Source of the DNA: Cohnella sp. CFH 77786 | Lineage (GTDB): Bacteria; Bacillota; Bacilli; Paenibacillales; Paenibacillaceae | Reading direction: 5' to 3' | Length of the DNA stretch: 64,000 nt | Assembly: GCF_019400745.1 (NCBI RefSeq) | Contig: NZ_WJIB01000008.1 | Location: forward strand, 248,001-312,000 | In this document: one piece after another, positions 7,735-16,108 of the stretch | How the letters are laid out: every line of letters begins with the position of its first letter | Numbering within the stretch: the stretch's first letter is position 1 | The notes under the pieces: generated by a model | What the model was told of the DNA's origin: nothing | Seen by the model: the letters and a program-made list of their open reading frames with translations, nothing else | The model's database searches: none | Translations under genes and position numbers: made by a program

Positions 7735-9426
7735 TCATTTCCGCTTCAGAATCCATTTCCCGATATCCCGAACGATGGCTGGCGACACATGGGCCGGAGT
7801 CCCATATTCCATGCCGACGGACATGCCGTCGTATTCCGTCAGCAAATGGTTCACCTTCGGATAGGACGCGAATTCGACGCCTGTTCGATTCTTCAGGGCA
7901 TCCTTCCAGACCTGGAACTGCTTCATCGATACTTGCCAATCGTTCTCGCCCTGCAGGATCAGCATCGGCTTCGTTTGGATCGCCGCGACGGCCGCCGGGA
8001 CGTAATCCCGCTGTTCGTACCACCAATAGGCGGGTTGGAACGGGAATCGCGCCGGCAAGTTATCCGTCGAGTAGGTGCGGTCGTTCAGCATTTTGGACGC
8101 CGTTTCGACCATGGACGCCGTCTGCTTCTGGGCTTGGATCGCCTCGGCCGGCAATCCCAGCTCCTCCATCCGCTCCAACACGTTATGCTGCTGCTCCACC
8201 ATCACCTCCGCGAACGATTGGCTGGGCGCGGAAAGAAGGACGGCGCCGGCCAGATCGCCCGCGGCGTCGCGGCCGAACATCATCGGCACCGCGAAGCCGC
8301 CTTGGCTGTGGCCGATGACATAAATTCGGGCCGGATCGATTTCTATTCTGGTTTTGAGCAGCTTCGCCGCGCGGAAGACGTCGTCCACGGTTTCGTTCGC
8401 GAGGGTGAATTTCGGCTGCATCGCGACCTTGAACGTATGCTCCTCGGTTACCTTCTCGTACCGGAGAACCGCGATTCCTTGCGAAGCGAGGCCGGCCGCC
8501 AAATCCTTGAAAACCTTCGTTCCCCCGATCGTCGAATCCCGGTCGTGCGGTCCGGAGCCGTGAACCAGAATCGCAACCGGGTAAGGTCCGTCCCCGGCAG
8601 GCACGGTCAACGTTCCCGGGAGGGCGAATTCCCCTTCGCCGATCACGACTTCTTGTTCCCGGTAATTGCCGTTGTCGTAAGCCGGCTTCTAATAAGCCGG
8701 GGCCGGTTCATAGGGAGTGAATTCGAGGTCGTCTACCAAACCGGCGCGATCGAATCGGACGGTGATCTGCACGGGGGCTCCGTCCGTCGCATAGACAAGC
8801 TTCGCGTTCGTATGTACGCCGCTCTTCTCGACGGAAGCCGAAACCCGCATGGCCGGACTGCCGTACAGCTTCGGATAGCTTTCCGAGATGCTTGCCAGAA
8901 CCGGGGCGGAGAGCGCCTGACGCAGCTGCGGGCTCATGAGAGCCGCAAGCTTCCCGTATTCGCCGGCGTAAAGCCGATGGAGATAGGCGGTGGCCAGACC
9001 GGCGAAATCGTCCTTGTCAAACCGCAATTCCTTTGCGGCTTCGTCCCATTGGAAGCTGCCGCCGAATGCGGTGTGGAGGAGTTCGAGCGGTACGTACGCA
9101 CGGTCGCCCACGGAAACCGGGACGCCGCCGGCTTTGACCGGTTTGCCGTTCAGAAGCGCCTGCCCGCTTCCTAAAGTCATTACCAGGACGGCGGCATCTC
9201 GCGATACCGTAATGTTCCGCTTGGCCGCTTCCCACTCGATCTTCGAGCCCAGCGCTTCGGCTATGGCGCGGACGGGCACGTAGCCGGACGGTACGCTCCG
9301 CTCCGCCGCTGCGGCAGCTTGGGGCGCGGCACCGGCTGCGGCGGCAAGTCCGGGCGCAACGGCCAGCATGACCGCGAGGGATGTGAAGATCCATAATTTC
9401 GGTTTGATCGGTATCACAGGGGTCAC
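7735..9426 (-). pseudogene. Stalk-domain + DUF3887-like + alpha/beta hydrolase gene split by an in-frame TAG
   Basis: One reading frame runs from 9426 to 7735 with a single TAG at 8689-8691. The upstream part (245 residues) has a signal-peptide-like N-terminus, a copper-amine-oxidase N-terminal-like stalk domain (GYVPVRAIAEALGS, RAYVPLELL) and a DUF3887-like domain. The downstream part (303 residues from a GTG at 8646) is an alpha/beta hydrolase with LVHGSGPHDRDSTIGG, the elbow GHSQGGFA and a C-terminal VNHLLTEYDG His. Proteins with all three parts joined are known in Paenibacilli. Around the stop CCGGCTTA is repeated (CCGGCTTAT-TAG-AAG-CCGGCTTAC), so it may have arisen by a small duplication. 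Alternatives are readthrough, separate expression of the hydrolase from the GTG, or a sequencing error. Confidence 0.8.
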
Positions 9427-9550
9427 TCCTTCGGTACGGATGTCATTCGCATGCCCGTATTACGTTTCAGGAGCGCAAAGCGTTCAGGCCTTGGATGATT
9501 TGATGCGATCTTTGTCCAACAAAACGAAACGTTCGAATCGCCGCGAGGCT

Positions 9551-10513
9551 TCAGGACTCCAGGAAGAACCGGATCGTGCGGTCCGACGAGCCCGGCAAGC
9601 CTTCATGGCCGAAATCGGGATAAATGGCGAGCCGTTTGGGCGCTTTGATTTTGTTATAGGCGGCAAACTGGGTGGAAGGCGGGCAGATCGTGTCCATCAG
9701 ACCGACGAACATGAGCACCTCGCCTTGGATTCGGTCGGCCAGAAACTGCAAGTCGATGTATCCCAGCTTGGTGAATATCTCTTCTTCCCGTTCATGGAGC
9801 GGATCGAACAACCGGAAATACGTCCGAAGCTCCTGATAGGCGTCCTTCGCCAGGTCCATCTCCCATACGCGTTTGTAATCGCAGAGAAACGGGAAGACAG
9901 GAGCGAGCTTCTTGATTCGGGGCTCGAGCGCCGCGCAAGCGATCGTCAATGCGCCGCCCTGCGATCCTCCGGCCGCGTAAACGCGGTTCGGATCGACCTC
10001 GGGCAATGCGATGGCGATTCCCGCCAGCTGCGCCGCGTCCAGGAAGATATGCCGGAACAGCAAATGGTCCGGATGATCGTCCAACCCTCGGACGATATGC
10101 CCATGATGCGTGTTGCCTTTGACCCCGCCGCTGTCCTCGGAAGAACCGCCCTGTCCCCGGCAGTCCATGGCCAGCACGGAGAAGCCGAGGGACGCGTAGG
10201 CGAGCTTGTCGCTCCAGTCCCCGGCGTTACCGGTATACCCGTGGAACAGCACCACCGCCGGATGCGGCTCGGGCACGTTCTTCGGACGCAAATATTTCGC
10301 GTGGATTCTCGCGCCGCGGACCCCCGTGAAATAGAGATCGAAGCACTCGCATTGCGGGGTCTGGAACGCGCTTGGGACCATTTCCACCTGCGGGTCGACG
10401 GCGCGCATTTCGGTAAGCGCTTTCTCCCAATACGCATCGAAATCCGCCGGGCGCGGGTTGACCCCCTTGTACTCGTAAAGCTGTGCCAAAGGCATGTCGA
10501 CTAACGGCATCAT
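9551..10513 (-). CDS. Acetylxylan esterase/cephalosporin-C deacetylase, CE7 family
   Basis: 320 residues, the family length. CE7 enzymes remove acetyl groups from acetylated xylo-oligosaccharides and related small esters. The CE7 signature motifs are all visible: RGQGGSS (about residues 119-125), the elbow GGSQGG with Ser184, and the C-terminal HEG. The N-terminal PLAQLYEYKGVNPRPADFDAYW is also typical. There is no signal peptide, so it should work inside the cell after import of acetylated oligosaccharides. Two Met codons open the frame; the start at 10513 was kept, with AAGGATTGATG-type spacing. It lies downstream of the sugar ABC transporter on the same strand but beyond a terminator, so it has its own promoter. 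Confidence 0.93.
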   Translation of the reverse strand: MMPLVDMPLAQLYEYKGVNPRPADFDAYWEKALTEMRAVDPQVEMVPSAFQTPQCECFDLYFTGVRGARIHAKYLRPKNVPEPHPAVVLFHGYTGNAGDWSDKLAYASLGFSVLAMDCRGQGGSSEDSGGVKGNTHHGHIVRGLDDHPDHLLFRHIFLDAAQLAGIAIALPEVDPNRVYAAGGSQGGALTIACAALEPRIKKLAPVFPFLCDYKRVWEMDLAKDAYQELRTYFRLFDPLHEREEEIFTKLGYIDLQFLADRIQGEVLMFVGLMDTICPPSTQFAAYNKIKAPKRLAIYPDFGHEGLPGSSDRTIRFFLES

Positions 10514-10794
10514 CCATCAATCCTTCCTGACTTGGTTGGTGAGTCATCCCATTCGATGTTATTTAAATCCAGCGGAAGGGCATCCGTCAAGGCAAAACGA
10601 CAAGAGAAGCCGGTGAGCGCGGCTTAAAGTGCGGGCACGGGAGGTTAGGGACCGAGAGCGGCTTTCTTGTGCGCGGACCAGGGTATTCCATTTCGAATAG
10701 AATCTTGGGGATTCTGCCGAAAAGTCGCCCTGCCGCTTGACATCACCATCAGAAACTGCTTGGCATGTGTGCCGTAAGCGAATTGGTCAGCGGT
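10514..10794. other. Intergenic region without a recognisable gene
   Basis: No supported gene is seen here. It should hold the promoter of the CE7 esterase, which I could not locate with confidence. Confidence 0.5.
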
Positions 10795-10840
10795 AGAAAA
10801 AAAAGCGAACGGAGGACGCCTGCGGCATCCCGTTCGCTTC
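10795..10840 (-). terminator. Terminator of the sugar ABC transporter operon
   Basis: AAGCGAACGG (10803-10812) pairs with CCGTTCGCTT (10830-10839). On the minus strand it is followed by a run of eight T. It lies 24 bp past the last permease gene. Confidence 0.88.
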
Positions 10841-10863
10841 CCAACCCAAGGCCGTACCTGCCC

Positions 10864-11688
10864 TTAGCCCTTCACGGCGCCGGCAGTAACGCCCTTCGTG
10901 ATTTTCTCGTTAAACATGGCGTAGATGACGATCGCGGGCACGGAGGTCAGCACCATGACGGCGAACTGCGAGCCGTAATCCGACGAGTACAAGCCGGCGA
11001 AGTTCATCACGGAGAACGGCAGCGTCTTGAGCGAGTCTTTGCTGATGAACGTCGCGGCCATGATGAATTCGTTCCAGCACGTGAGGAACGTCGTCACGGC
11101 GACCGTCACGACGGCGGGCATCGTGAGCGGAAGAATGATCTGGAACACGATCCGGTAGATGCTGGCTCCGTCCATGACGGCGGATTCCTCCATCGCGGAG
11201 GGGATGCTGCGCATGAAACCCGTTAAGATGAACGTGCTCAGTGGCACCGACACCGCGGTGTACGGAAGAATGAGTCCCCAATAGGAATCGGTCAGCCCCA
11301 GCGCCTTGAAGATCGCGAAATTGGGCAGCAGCGTCGCATGGATCGGAATCATGATGCCGAGCAGAATGACCGTATAGAAGAAGCTGCGCCACTTCCAATG
11401 CATGCGGGTGAACGCGTACGCAAGCGAGATCGACATGACGACCGTAAGCACGATGGTGGAGCCCGTGACGATCAGGCTGTTCAGGAAATATTTCGGAAAC
11501 TTGCCGTCGACCCAAGCGTTGACATAGTTATGCCACTTCGGAACCTCGGGCCAGAGCAAGATTTTGCTGGAAAAAAACGCATTGGCGTCCACGATCGAGA
11601 AATTGAGCAGCCAAATGAGCGGAAACAGCTGCACGAACGCCACCAAGAGGAAGAACGCCCACAGGACCTTTTTCCGAGTTGTGCTCAT
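10864..11688 (-). CDS. Carbohydrate ABC transporter permease, CUT1 family (MalG type)
   Basis: 274 residues with six predicted membrane helices. The cytoplasmic EAA loop reads EESAVMDGASIYRIVFQIILPLTMPA, and the C-terminus GVTAGAVKG is typical of MalG-type permeases. It forms the membrane channel with the permease encoded just upstream (13 bp gap) and takes sugar from the binding lipoprotein. No ATPase gene lies in this cluster, so a shared MsmX-like ATPase encoded elsewhere probably powers it; this is inferred from the family. The start follows GGGGGAGAAGGA. A strong terminator lies directly downstream. Confidence 0.94.
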   Translation of the reverse strand: MSTTRKKVLWAFFLLVAFVQLFPLIWLLNFSIVDANAFFSSKILLWPEVPKWHNYVNAWVDGKFPKYFLNSLIVTGSTIVLTVVMSISLAYAFTRMHWKWRSFFYTVILLGIMIPIHATLLPNFAIFKALGLTDSYWGLILPYTAVSVPLSTFILTGFMRSIPSAMEESAVMDGASIYRIVFQIILPLTMPAVVTVAVTTFLTCWNEFIMAATFISKDSLKTLPFSVMNFAGLYSSDYGSQFAVMVLTSVPAIVIYAMFNEKITKGVTAGAVKG

Positions 11689-11701
11689 GTCCTTCTCCCC
11701 C

Positions 11702-12598
11702 TTAGTATTCCGTGCTTTTGTCGCGGATGAATTGGTTGGACAAGTAGGTCGCGATCAGGCAAACGACGATGAACAGGATCGAAATCGCGTTCGCGTAACC
11801 GTACCGGCTTGCGGCAAACGCTTGATTGTACAGGTATACCGCCAGGAATTGCGTCGAGTCTCCCGGACCGCCGTTGGTCGTCAGGAACACCGTCTCCATC
11901 TGCTTCAGGGCGGTAATGATCGCCAAGGTCACTTGAACGGAAATCACCGGAGACAACAGGGGCACCGTGATCCGGAGATGAAGCTTCAGTCCCGTCGCAC
12001 CGTCCAGCCGGGCCGCTTCGTAGAGCTCTTCCGGAATGCCCTTCACGCCGGCATAGTAGAACAGCAACCCCCATCCGAAACCTGCCCAGATGAGTATCCC
12101 CAGGAGAGAGCCCAGCGCGGTCTTCGGATCGCCCAGCCACACATGCTGCCAAGAGCTGAGGCCGATGCCGGCCAATACTTTGTTGAACATGCCGAATGTA
12201 GGATCAAGAAGCGAAAGCCACATCCGGGAAATCACCACGACCGAAATGACGCAGGGTATAAAGAAAATCGTCCGAAACCATTTTTCCGCCTTGCCGCCGA
12301 TCCGATCGAGCAGCACGGCGAACGCGATGCAGACGGGATGCTGCAAAATGACGAAACCCGCTCCGAGCAGCAGCGCGTTGCGAAGCGCCAGCCAGAACCG
12401 CTCGTCATGGAACAGCTCCAGGTAGTTGTCCAGCCCGATCATCTTCACGTCCGTACCCGGCCCGAGCGTATCGGTAAGCGAATAATACCCGCTTAGGAGA
12501 ATCGGCGCTACGAAAGTCAGGACGAAGAAGGCAAGTCCCGGCAGGACGAAGATCGCGATCGCCAGCTTGTCGCGCAATACTCGATGCATAAATCTCAC
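11702..12598 (-). CDS. Carbohydrate ABC transporter permease, CUT1 family (MalF/UgpA type)
   Basis: 298 residues with six predicted membrane helices and the EAA loop EELYEAARLDGATGLKLHLRITVPLL. The region FLTTNGGPGDSTQFLAVYLYNQAF is typical of the MalF/UgpA group. It pairs with the MalG-type permease encoded 13 bp downstream. The ATG at 12598 has GGAGGGAG in good position. A hairpin at 12627-12658 separates it from the binding-protein gene upstream, which would let that gene be made in excess over the permeases. Confidence 0.94.
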   Translation of the reverse strand: MRFMHRVLRDKLAIAIFVLPGLAFFVLTFVAPILLSGYYSLTDTLGPGTDVKMIGLDNYLELFHDERFWLALRNALLLGAGFVILQHPVCIAFAVLLDRIGGKAEKWFRTIFFIPCVISVVVISRMWLSLLDPTFGMFNKVLAGIGLSSWQHVWLGDPKTALGSLLGILIWAGFGWGLLFYYAGVKGIPEELYEAARLDGATGLKLHLRITVPLLSPVISVQVTLAIITALKQMETVFLTTNGGPGDSTQFLAVYLYNQAFAASRYGYANAISILFIVVCLIATYLSNQFIRDKSTEY

Positions 12599-12626
12599 TC
12601 CCTCCAGATAACCCCGGATAAAATCG

Positions 12627-12658
12627 AAAAGGGCAGACGGGACTTGATCTGCCCTTTT
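12627..12658 (-). terminator. Attenuating hairpin between binding-protein and permease genes
   Basis: AAAAGGGCAGA pairs with TCTGCCCTTTT (11 bp stem, 10 nt loop). It lies about 19 bp past the binding-protein stop and before the first permease. Partial termination here is a common way to over-produce the binding protein. Confidence 0.75.
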
Positions 12659-12676
12659 CCATTGTGATTGTGCCTC

Positions 12677-14056
12677 TTATTTCTTATTGGCGGCATCGGC
12701 GGCCGCTTGCATCTCTTCCATGAATTTCTCGGGCGAATCCGCGCCGGTCACCAGCTTGCCGATCGCATTCTGGGTCGCGTCCTTGTAAGCGGCCGAGCTT
12801 GCGTCGATATACGTCATGCCCGCCGTCGAAGTCGCATTCAACTGAATGTCGGCCAGCTGCTTCTGGACTTCCGTTTCTTTGCCGGTCAGCGTGTACTTCT
12901 GGGCCGGCACCGCGGCGCCGGTATCCCAAGCGACTTTGGCCCATTGGTTCGCGCTCATCAGGTAGTTGAAGAATTTTTTGGCTTCTTCTTTATGCTGGGA
13001 GGCTTTGACCAGGGCGTAACCTCCGCCGTTCCACGCCAGCAGGTCGGTGTCCTTGCCTTTGCCTCCGGCGACGGTCGGGAACTTGATCACGCCGAGGTTC
13101 TTGCGGAACTCTTCGGACAGCTGCTGGTTGGCGGCCATGCCCGCTTCCCAGGAGCCCATGTACCACATGGCGGCTTTGCCTTGGGTAAACAGGTTTTGCG
13201 AAGCGCCGTAGTCCATCGTCATATACGCGGTGTTGAACACTTTCTCGTCGGCGAGCTTCTTCATCCATTTGGCCGCTTCGAGCAGAGCCGGATCGTCCGC
13301 GAATTTCTTCTTGCCCGCGGTGGCGTCCAGGATCGAAGCTTGGTCGCCGCTGATGCGCTGGGCGATGTTCTGGTACAGCAGCGCGAGGCTCCACAGGTCT
13401 TTGCCGTTCATGGAGAGCGGCTCGATGTTCTTGGCGCGGAACGCTTTGGCGGCATCGACGAGTTCTTCCAGCGTCGTCGGAACTTTGATTCCGTTATCGT
13501 CGAACAGCTTCTTGTTGTAATAAATCACTTCGTAGTCGCTGTTGCGCGGCAGGCCGTACAGCTTGCCGTCGAACGTGAAGCCCTTGAAGACGCCGGGCAG
13601 GAAGTTGTACTGTTCGCCTTCGTAATCCTTCGGGTTGAGCTCTTCCACCCAGCCGGCCGATACGAGCGTGCCGACCTCCGCGCCGAAGTGGACCATCGTG
13701 ACGTCTATCGGCTCGTTGGAAGCCATGTAAGCTTTTAATTTGTTCTTGAACGGTTCTTCGGCGAGCGCCTCGACTTCGATCTTGACGTTCGGGTTTTCCT
13801 TCACGTAGTTGTCGATGACCGTTTGTTCGGCCAAGCCTTGTCCCGATTTGCGGTCCGGCAGGTTGGAGAAAAAGCGGAGCGTGACGTTCTCGGCCGGAGC
13901 GGAGGCGGACGCGCCGCCGCTTGCCGCCGGGCTGGATGCGGCAGGGCTCGATTCCTGGGCGTTATCGTTCTTGCCGCCGCATGCGGTAAGGACGATCAGG
14001 GCGGTCATGAGGACCGCGAGCGCGGAGACCATGGTTTTCAGGCTGAGCTTCGACAT
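12677..14056 (-). CDS. Extracellular sugar-binding lipoprotein of the ABC transporter (SBP family 1)
   Basis: 459 residues. The signal peptide ends in the lipobox LTAC with Cys26 as the lipid anchor, followed by a Ser/Ala-rich linker. The mature part has the two-lobe fold of family 1 solute-binding proteins (VIDNYVKENPNVKIEVEAL, LYGLPRNSDYEVIYYNKKLFDDNGI, GKAAMWYMGSWEAG, AKKFFNYLMS). It should catch an oligosaccharide outside the membrane and hand it to the two permeases. The start has GGGGGAAA upstream and a plausible promoter. It is divergent from the histidine kinase gene, a layout that usually means the two-component system controls the transporter. The ligand is unknown. Confidence 0.95.
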   Translation of the reverse strand: MSKLSLKTMVSALAVLMTALIVLTACGGKNDNAQESSPAASSPAASGGASASAPAENVTLRFFSNLPDRKSGQGLAEQTVIDNYVKENPNVKIEVEALAEEPFKNKLKAYMASNEPIDVTMVHFGAEVGTLVSAGWVEELNPKDYEGEQYNFLPGVFKGFTFDGKLYGLPRNSDYEVIYYNKKLFDDNGIKVPTTLEELVDAAKAFRAKNIEPLSMNGKDLWSLALLYQNIAQRISGDQASILDATAGKKKFADDPALLEAAKWMKKLADEKVFNTAYMTMDYGASQNLFTQGKAAMWYMGSWEAGMAANQQLSEEFRKNLGVIKFPTVAGGKGKDTDLLAWNGGGYALVKASQHKEEAKKFFNYLMSANQWAKVAWDTGAAVPAQKYTLTGKETEVQKQLADIQLNATSTAGMTYIDASSAAYKDATQNAIGKLVTGADSPEKFMEEMQAAADAANKK

Positions 14057-14101
14057 CGGATTTCCCCCTTCGTGTATGAACCGGATAAGGCTCTTGATAG
14101 C

Positions 14102-14131
14102 ATCATAGCAACAGGGAAGGACGCGGGTCAG
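14102..14131 (-). promoter_or_regulatory. Probable sigma-A promoter of the sugar ABC operon
   Basis: On the minus strand CTGACC, an 18 bp spacer and TATGAT (14107-14102). The likely transcript start is about 40 nt before the lipoprotein ATG. Confidence 0.5.
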
Positions 14132-14182
14132 TAGAGAATAGACGGATAAGGTTTAAAATCATCGAATCGGACGGCGAAGCGG

Positions 14183-14211
14183 TTGTGAAACCCGTCCTCG
14201 CAAGCTAAACT
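14183..14211 (+). promoter_or_regulatory. Probable promoter of the histidine kinase/AraC regulator operon
   Basis: TTGTGA (14183-14188), a 17 bp spacer and TAAACT (14206-14211). The downstream leader is about 50 nt. It faces away from the ABC operon promoter. Confidence 0.45.
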
Positions 14212-14269
14212 ACACAAGTAAAACGTCTTCGTCGTTTCGGGGAACAAATGAAGAAAGCGGGGGCGCGCC

Positions 14270-16108
14270 GTGGCATCCTATTTTCTGAACATGAGCCTGA
14301 AACATAAGATCGTGATCCTCTTTTTCATGCCGATTACGATCGTGGCTTTGACGCTGGGCTACTACTCTTTTCAAACCTCGGAATCCCAAATCGTCAAAAA
14401 GGTCAGCTCGACGAACCTGGCCGTGCTCAAGGTCATCGACAACAACATCGCCGGCATGCAGCGGACGATCGCCGATTGGGTGACCGTCTTCAGCTTGTCG
14501 TCCGCGGTGCAGAACAGCCTTCAGGTCCCGGATTCGGACAAGAACGACTTGTCGGCCGCCCTGTATTCCGGCACGATGTCCTCGATCATGAATCAGATGC
14601 TGATCACCGGCAATTTCGACTATTTGGCTCTTTACGGCCAAGACAACGCCCCGCTGCACGAAGTCGCCACCGACGGCAGCAGCGGTTCCGGCTCGTTCGA
14701 CGCGATCCGGCAAAGCGAGACGTACCGCCGAACCTTGGCTCTGAGCGGGGCTTCGTATTGGTTCCCGCTTACCGATCGGAACAACGTGTTCATCGAAAAC
14801 AACCGCAAAGAAAAAATCGGCATGAGCCGCATCATCCGCAGTACGCTGACGGGAAAAAACATCGGTTTCATCTTCGTCGGCGTCAATAAGGACACGATCC
14901 GCAACCAGTATTTGAAAAATCTGTACGACGAAGAGCATGGCATCCTGCTGCTCGACGAACAAGGGTTACCCTTGCTGGCCGCCGGCAAGCCCTTCTACCG
15001 CGCGGACGATCCCGATTTGGCCTTTGCCCGCAGCGCCGCCCCGCTTCAGGCGTCTTCGAAAGTGGTCGACATCGGCGGCGAAGATTTGCTGCTCTCCTAC
15101 AGCCAGATCAATAACGGATGGCGGATCCTCTACGCGGTTCCCATGAGCTCCCTGACCAAGGAATTGAATTCGATCAAGCTGCTGGTCGCCGTCATCATCC
15201 TGGCCTGCCTCGCCCTCAGCGTTCCCCTGATGATGGTGTTGACGTCTTTCCTGACCGCGCCGATCCGCAATTTGCTTCAATCCATGAAACGGTTCCAGAA
15301 CGGCCAATTCGACGAGAAGGTCGAAGTGAAGTACCGGGATGAGATCGGCCTGCTGAGCCGGGGATACAACACGATGGTCGCGAGCATCAAATCGCTGGTC
15401 GATGACGTGTACGTTCTTCGGTTAAAGGAACAGGAAGCGGAGTTCAAAGCGCTGCAATCGCAAATCAACCCCCATTTCCTGTACAACATGCTGGACACGA
15501 TTTTCTGGGAAGCGGAAAGCGCCGGTCAGGAGCGGATCAGCGAAATGGTGATCAATCTGTCCCGGCTGTTCCGGCTCAGCTTGAACCGCGGAAAAAGCTT
15601 TACGAGCGTCGCCAAGGAAAAAGAGCTGATCGGGCTGTATCTGTCGCTTCAGCAAATGCGATTCAAAAACAAGCTGCGATACGAGATCGACATTCCGCCG
15701 GAGCTCGATTCTTATATTCTGCTCAAACTGACGCTGCAGCCTTTCATCGAGAATGCGCTGGTCCACGGGATCGAACGCAAACGCGAGGGCGGAACAGTAC
15801 GCGTGAATGGCGAGCTGAAGTCCGGATACCTCCGGTTTACGATCGAGGACGACGGCTCCGGCATGGAAGCGTCCACGCTGAAGGAAATCACGGAAATCCG
15901 CAGCGACAACGACGTCTATACTTCGCCGGACACCGGCGGCTACGCCGTACAGAACGTCATTCAGAGACTGAGGCATTACTATCGCGACGATTACGAATTG
16001 AACTATGCGAGCGAACCGGGCGTCGGAACCCGGGTGGAGCTCATCGTTCCCGCTCGAACGATGCCGGAGGAGGACGCAGGCCATGATCCATCTCATGATC
16101 GTCGATGA
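14270..16108 (+). CDS. Sensor histidine kinase, YesM type
   Basis: 612 residues. Two membrane helices (about residues 12-35 and 300-325) flank a large extracellular sensing domain. A HAMP domain follows (LTAPIRNLLQSMKRF..GQFDEKVE), then the His_kinase motif QSQINPHFLYNMLD with the phospho-accepting His402, and a C-terminal ATPase domain (LTLQPFIENALVHGIE, DDGSGM, GYAVQNVIQRL). YesM-type kinases sense sugars or their binding proteins and phosphorylate an AraC-type partner, here encoded by the overlapping next gene. GTG at 14270 is taken as the start; its ribosome binding site is weak and the ATG at 14291 is an alternative. It probably controls the divergent sugar transporter. Confidence 0.94.
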   Translation: MASYFLNMSLKHKIVILFFMPITIVALTLGYYSFQTSESQIVKKVSSTNLAVLKVIDNNIAGMQRTIADWVTVFSLSSAVQNSLQVPDSDKNDLSAALYSGTMSSIMNQMLITGNFDYLALYGQDNAPLHEVATDGSSGSGSFDAIRQSETYRRTLALSGASYWFPLTDRNNVFIENNRKEKIGMSRIIRSTLTGKNIGFIFVGVNKDTIRNQYLKNLYDEEHGILLLDEQGLPLLAAGKPFYRADDPDLAFARSAAPLQASSKVVDIGGEDLLLSYSQINNGWRILYAVPMSSLTKELNSIKLLVAVIILACLALSVPLMMVLTSFLTAPIRNLLQSMKRFQNGQFDEKVEVKYRDEIGLLSRGYNTMVASIKSLVDDVYVLRLKEQEAEFKALQSQINPHFLYNMLDTIFWEAESAGQERISEMVINLSRLFRLSLNRGKSFTSVAKEKELIGLYLSLQQMRFKNKLRYEIDIPPELDSYILLKLTLQPFIENALVHGIERKREGGTVRVNGELKSGYLRFTIEDDGSGMEASTLKEITEIRSDNDVYTSPDTGGYAVQNVIQRLRHYYRDDYELNYASEPGVGTRVELIVPARTMPEEDAGHDPSHDRR

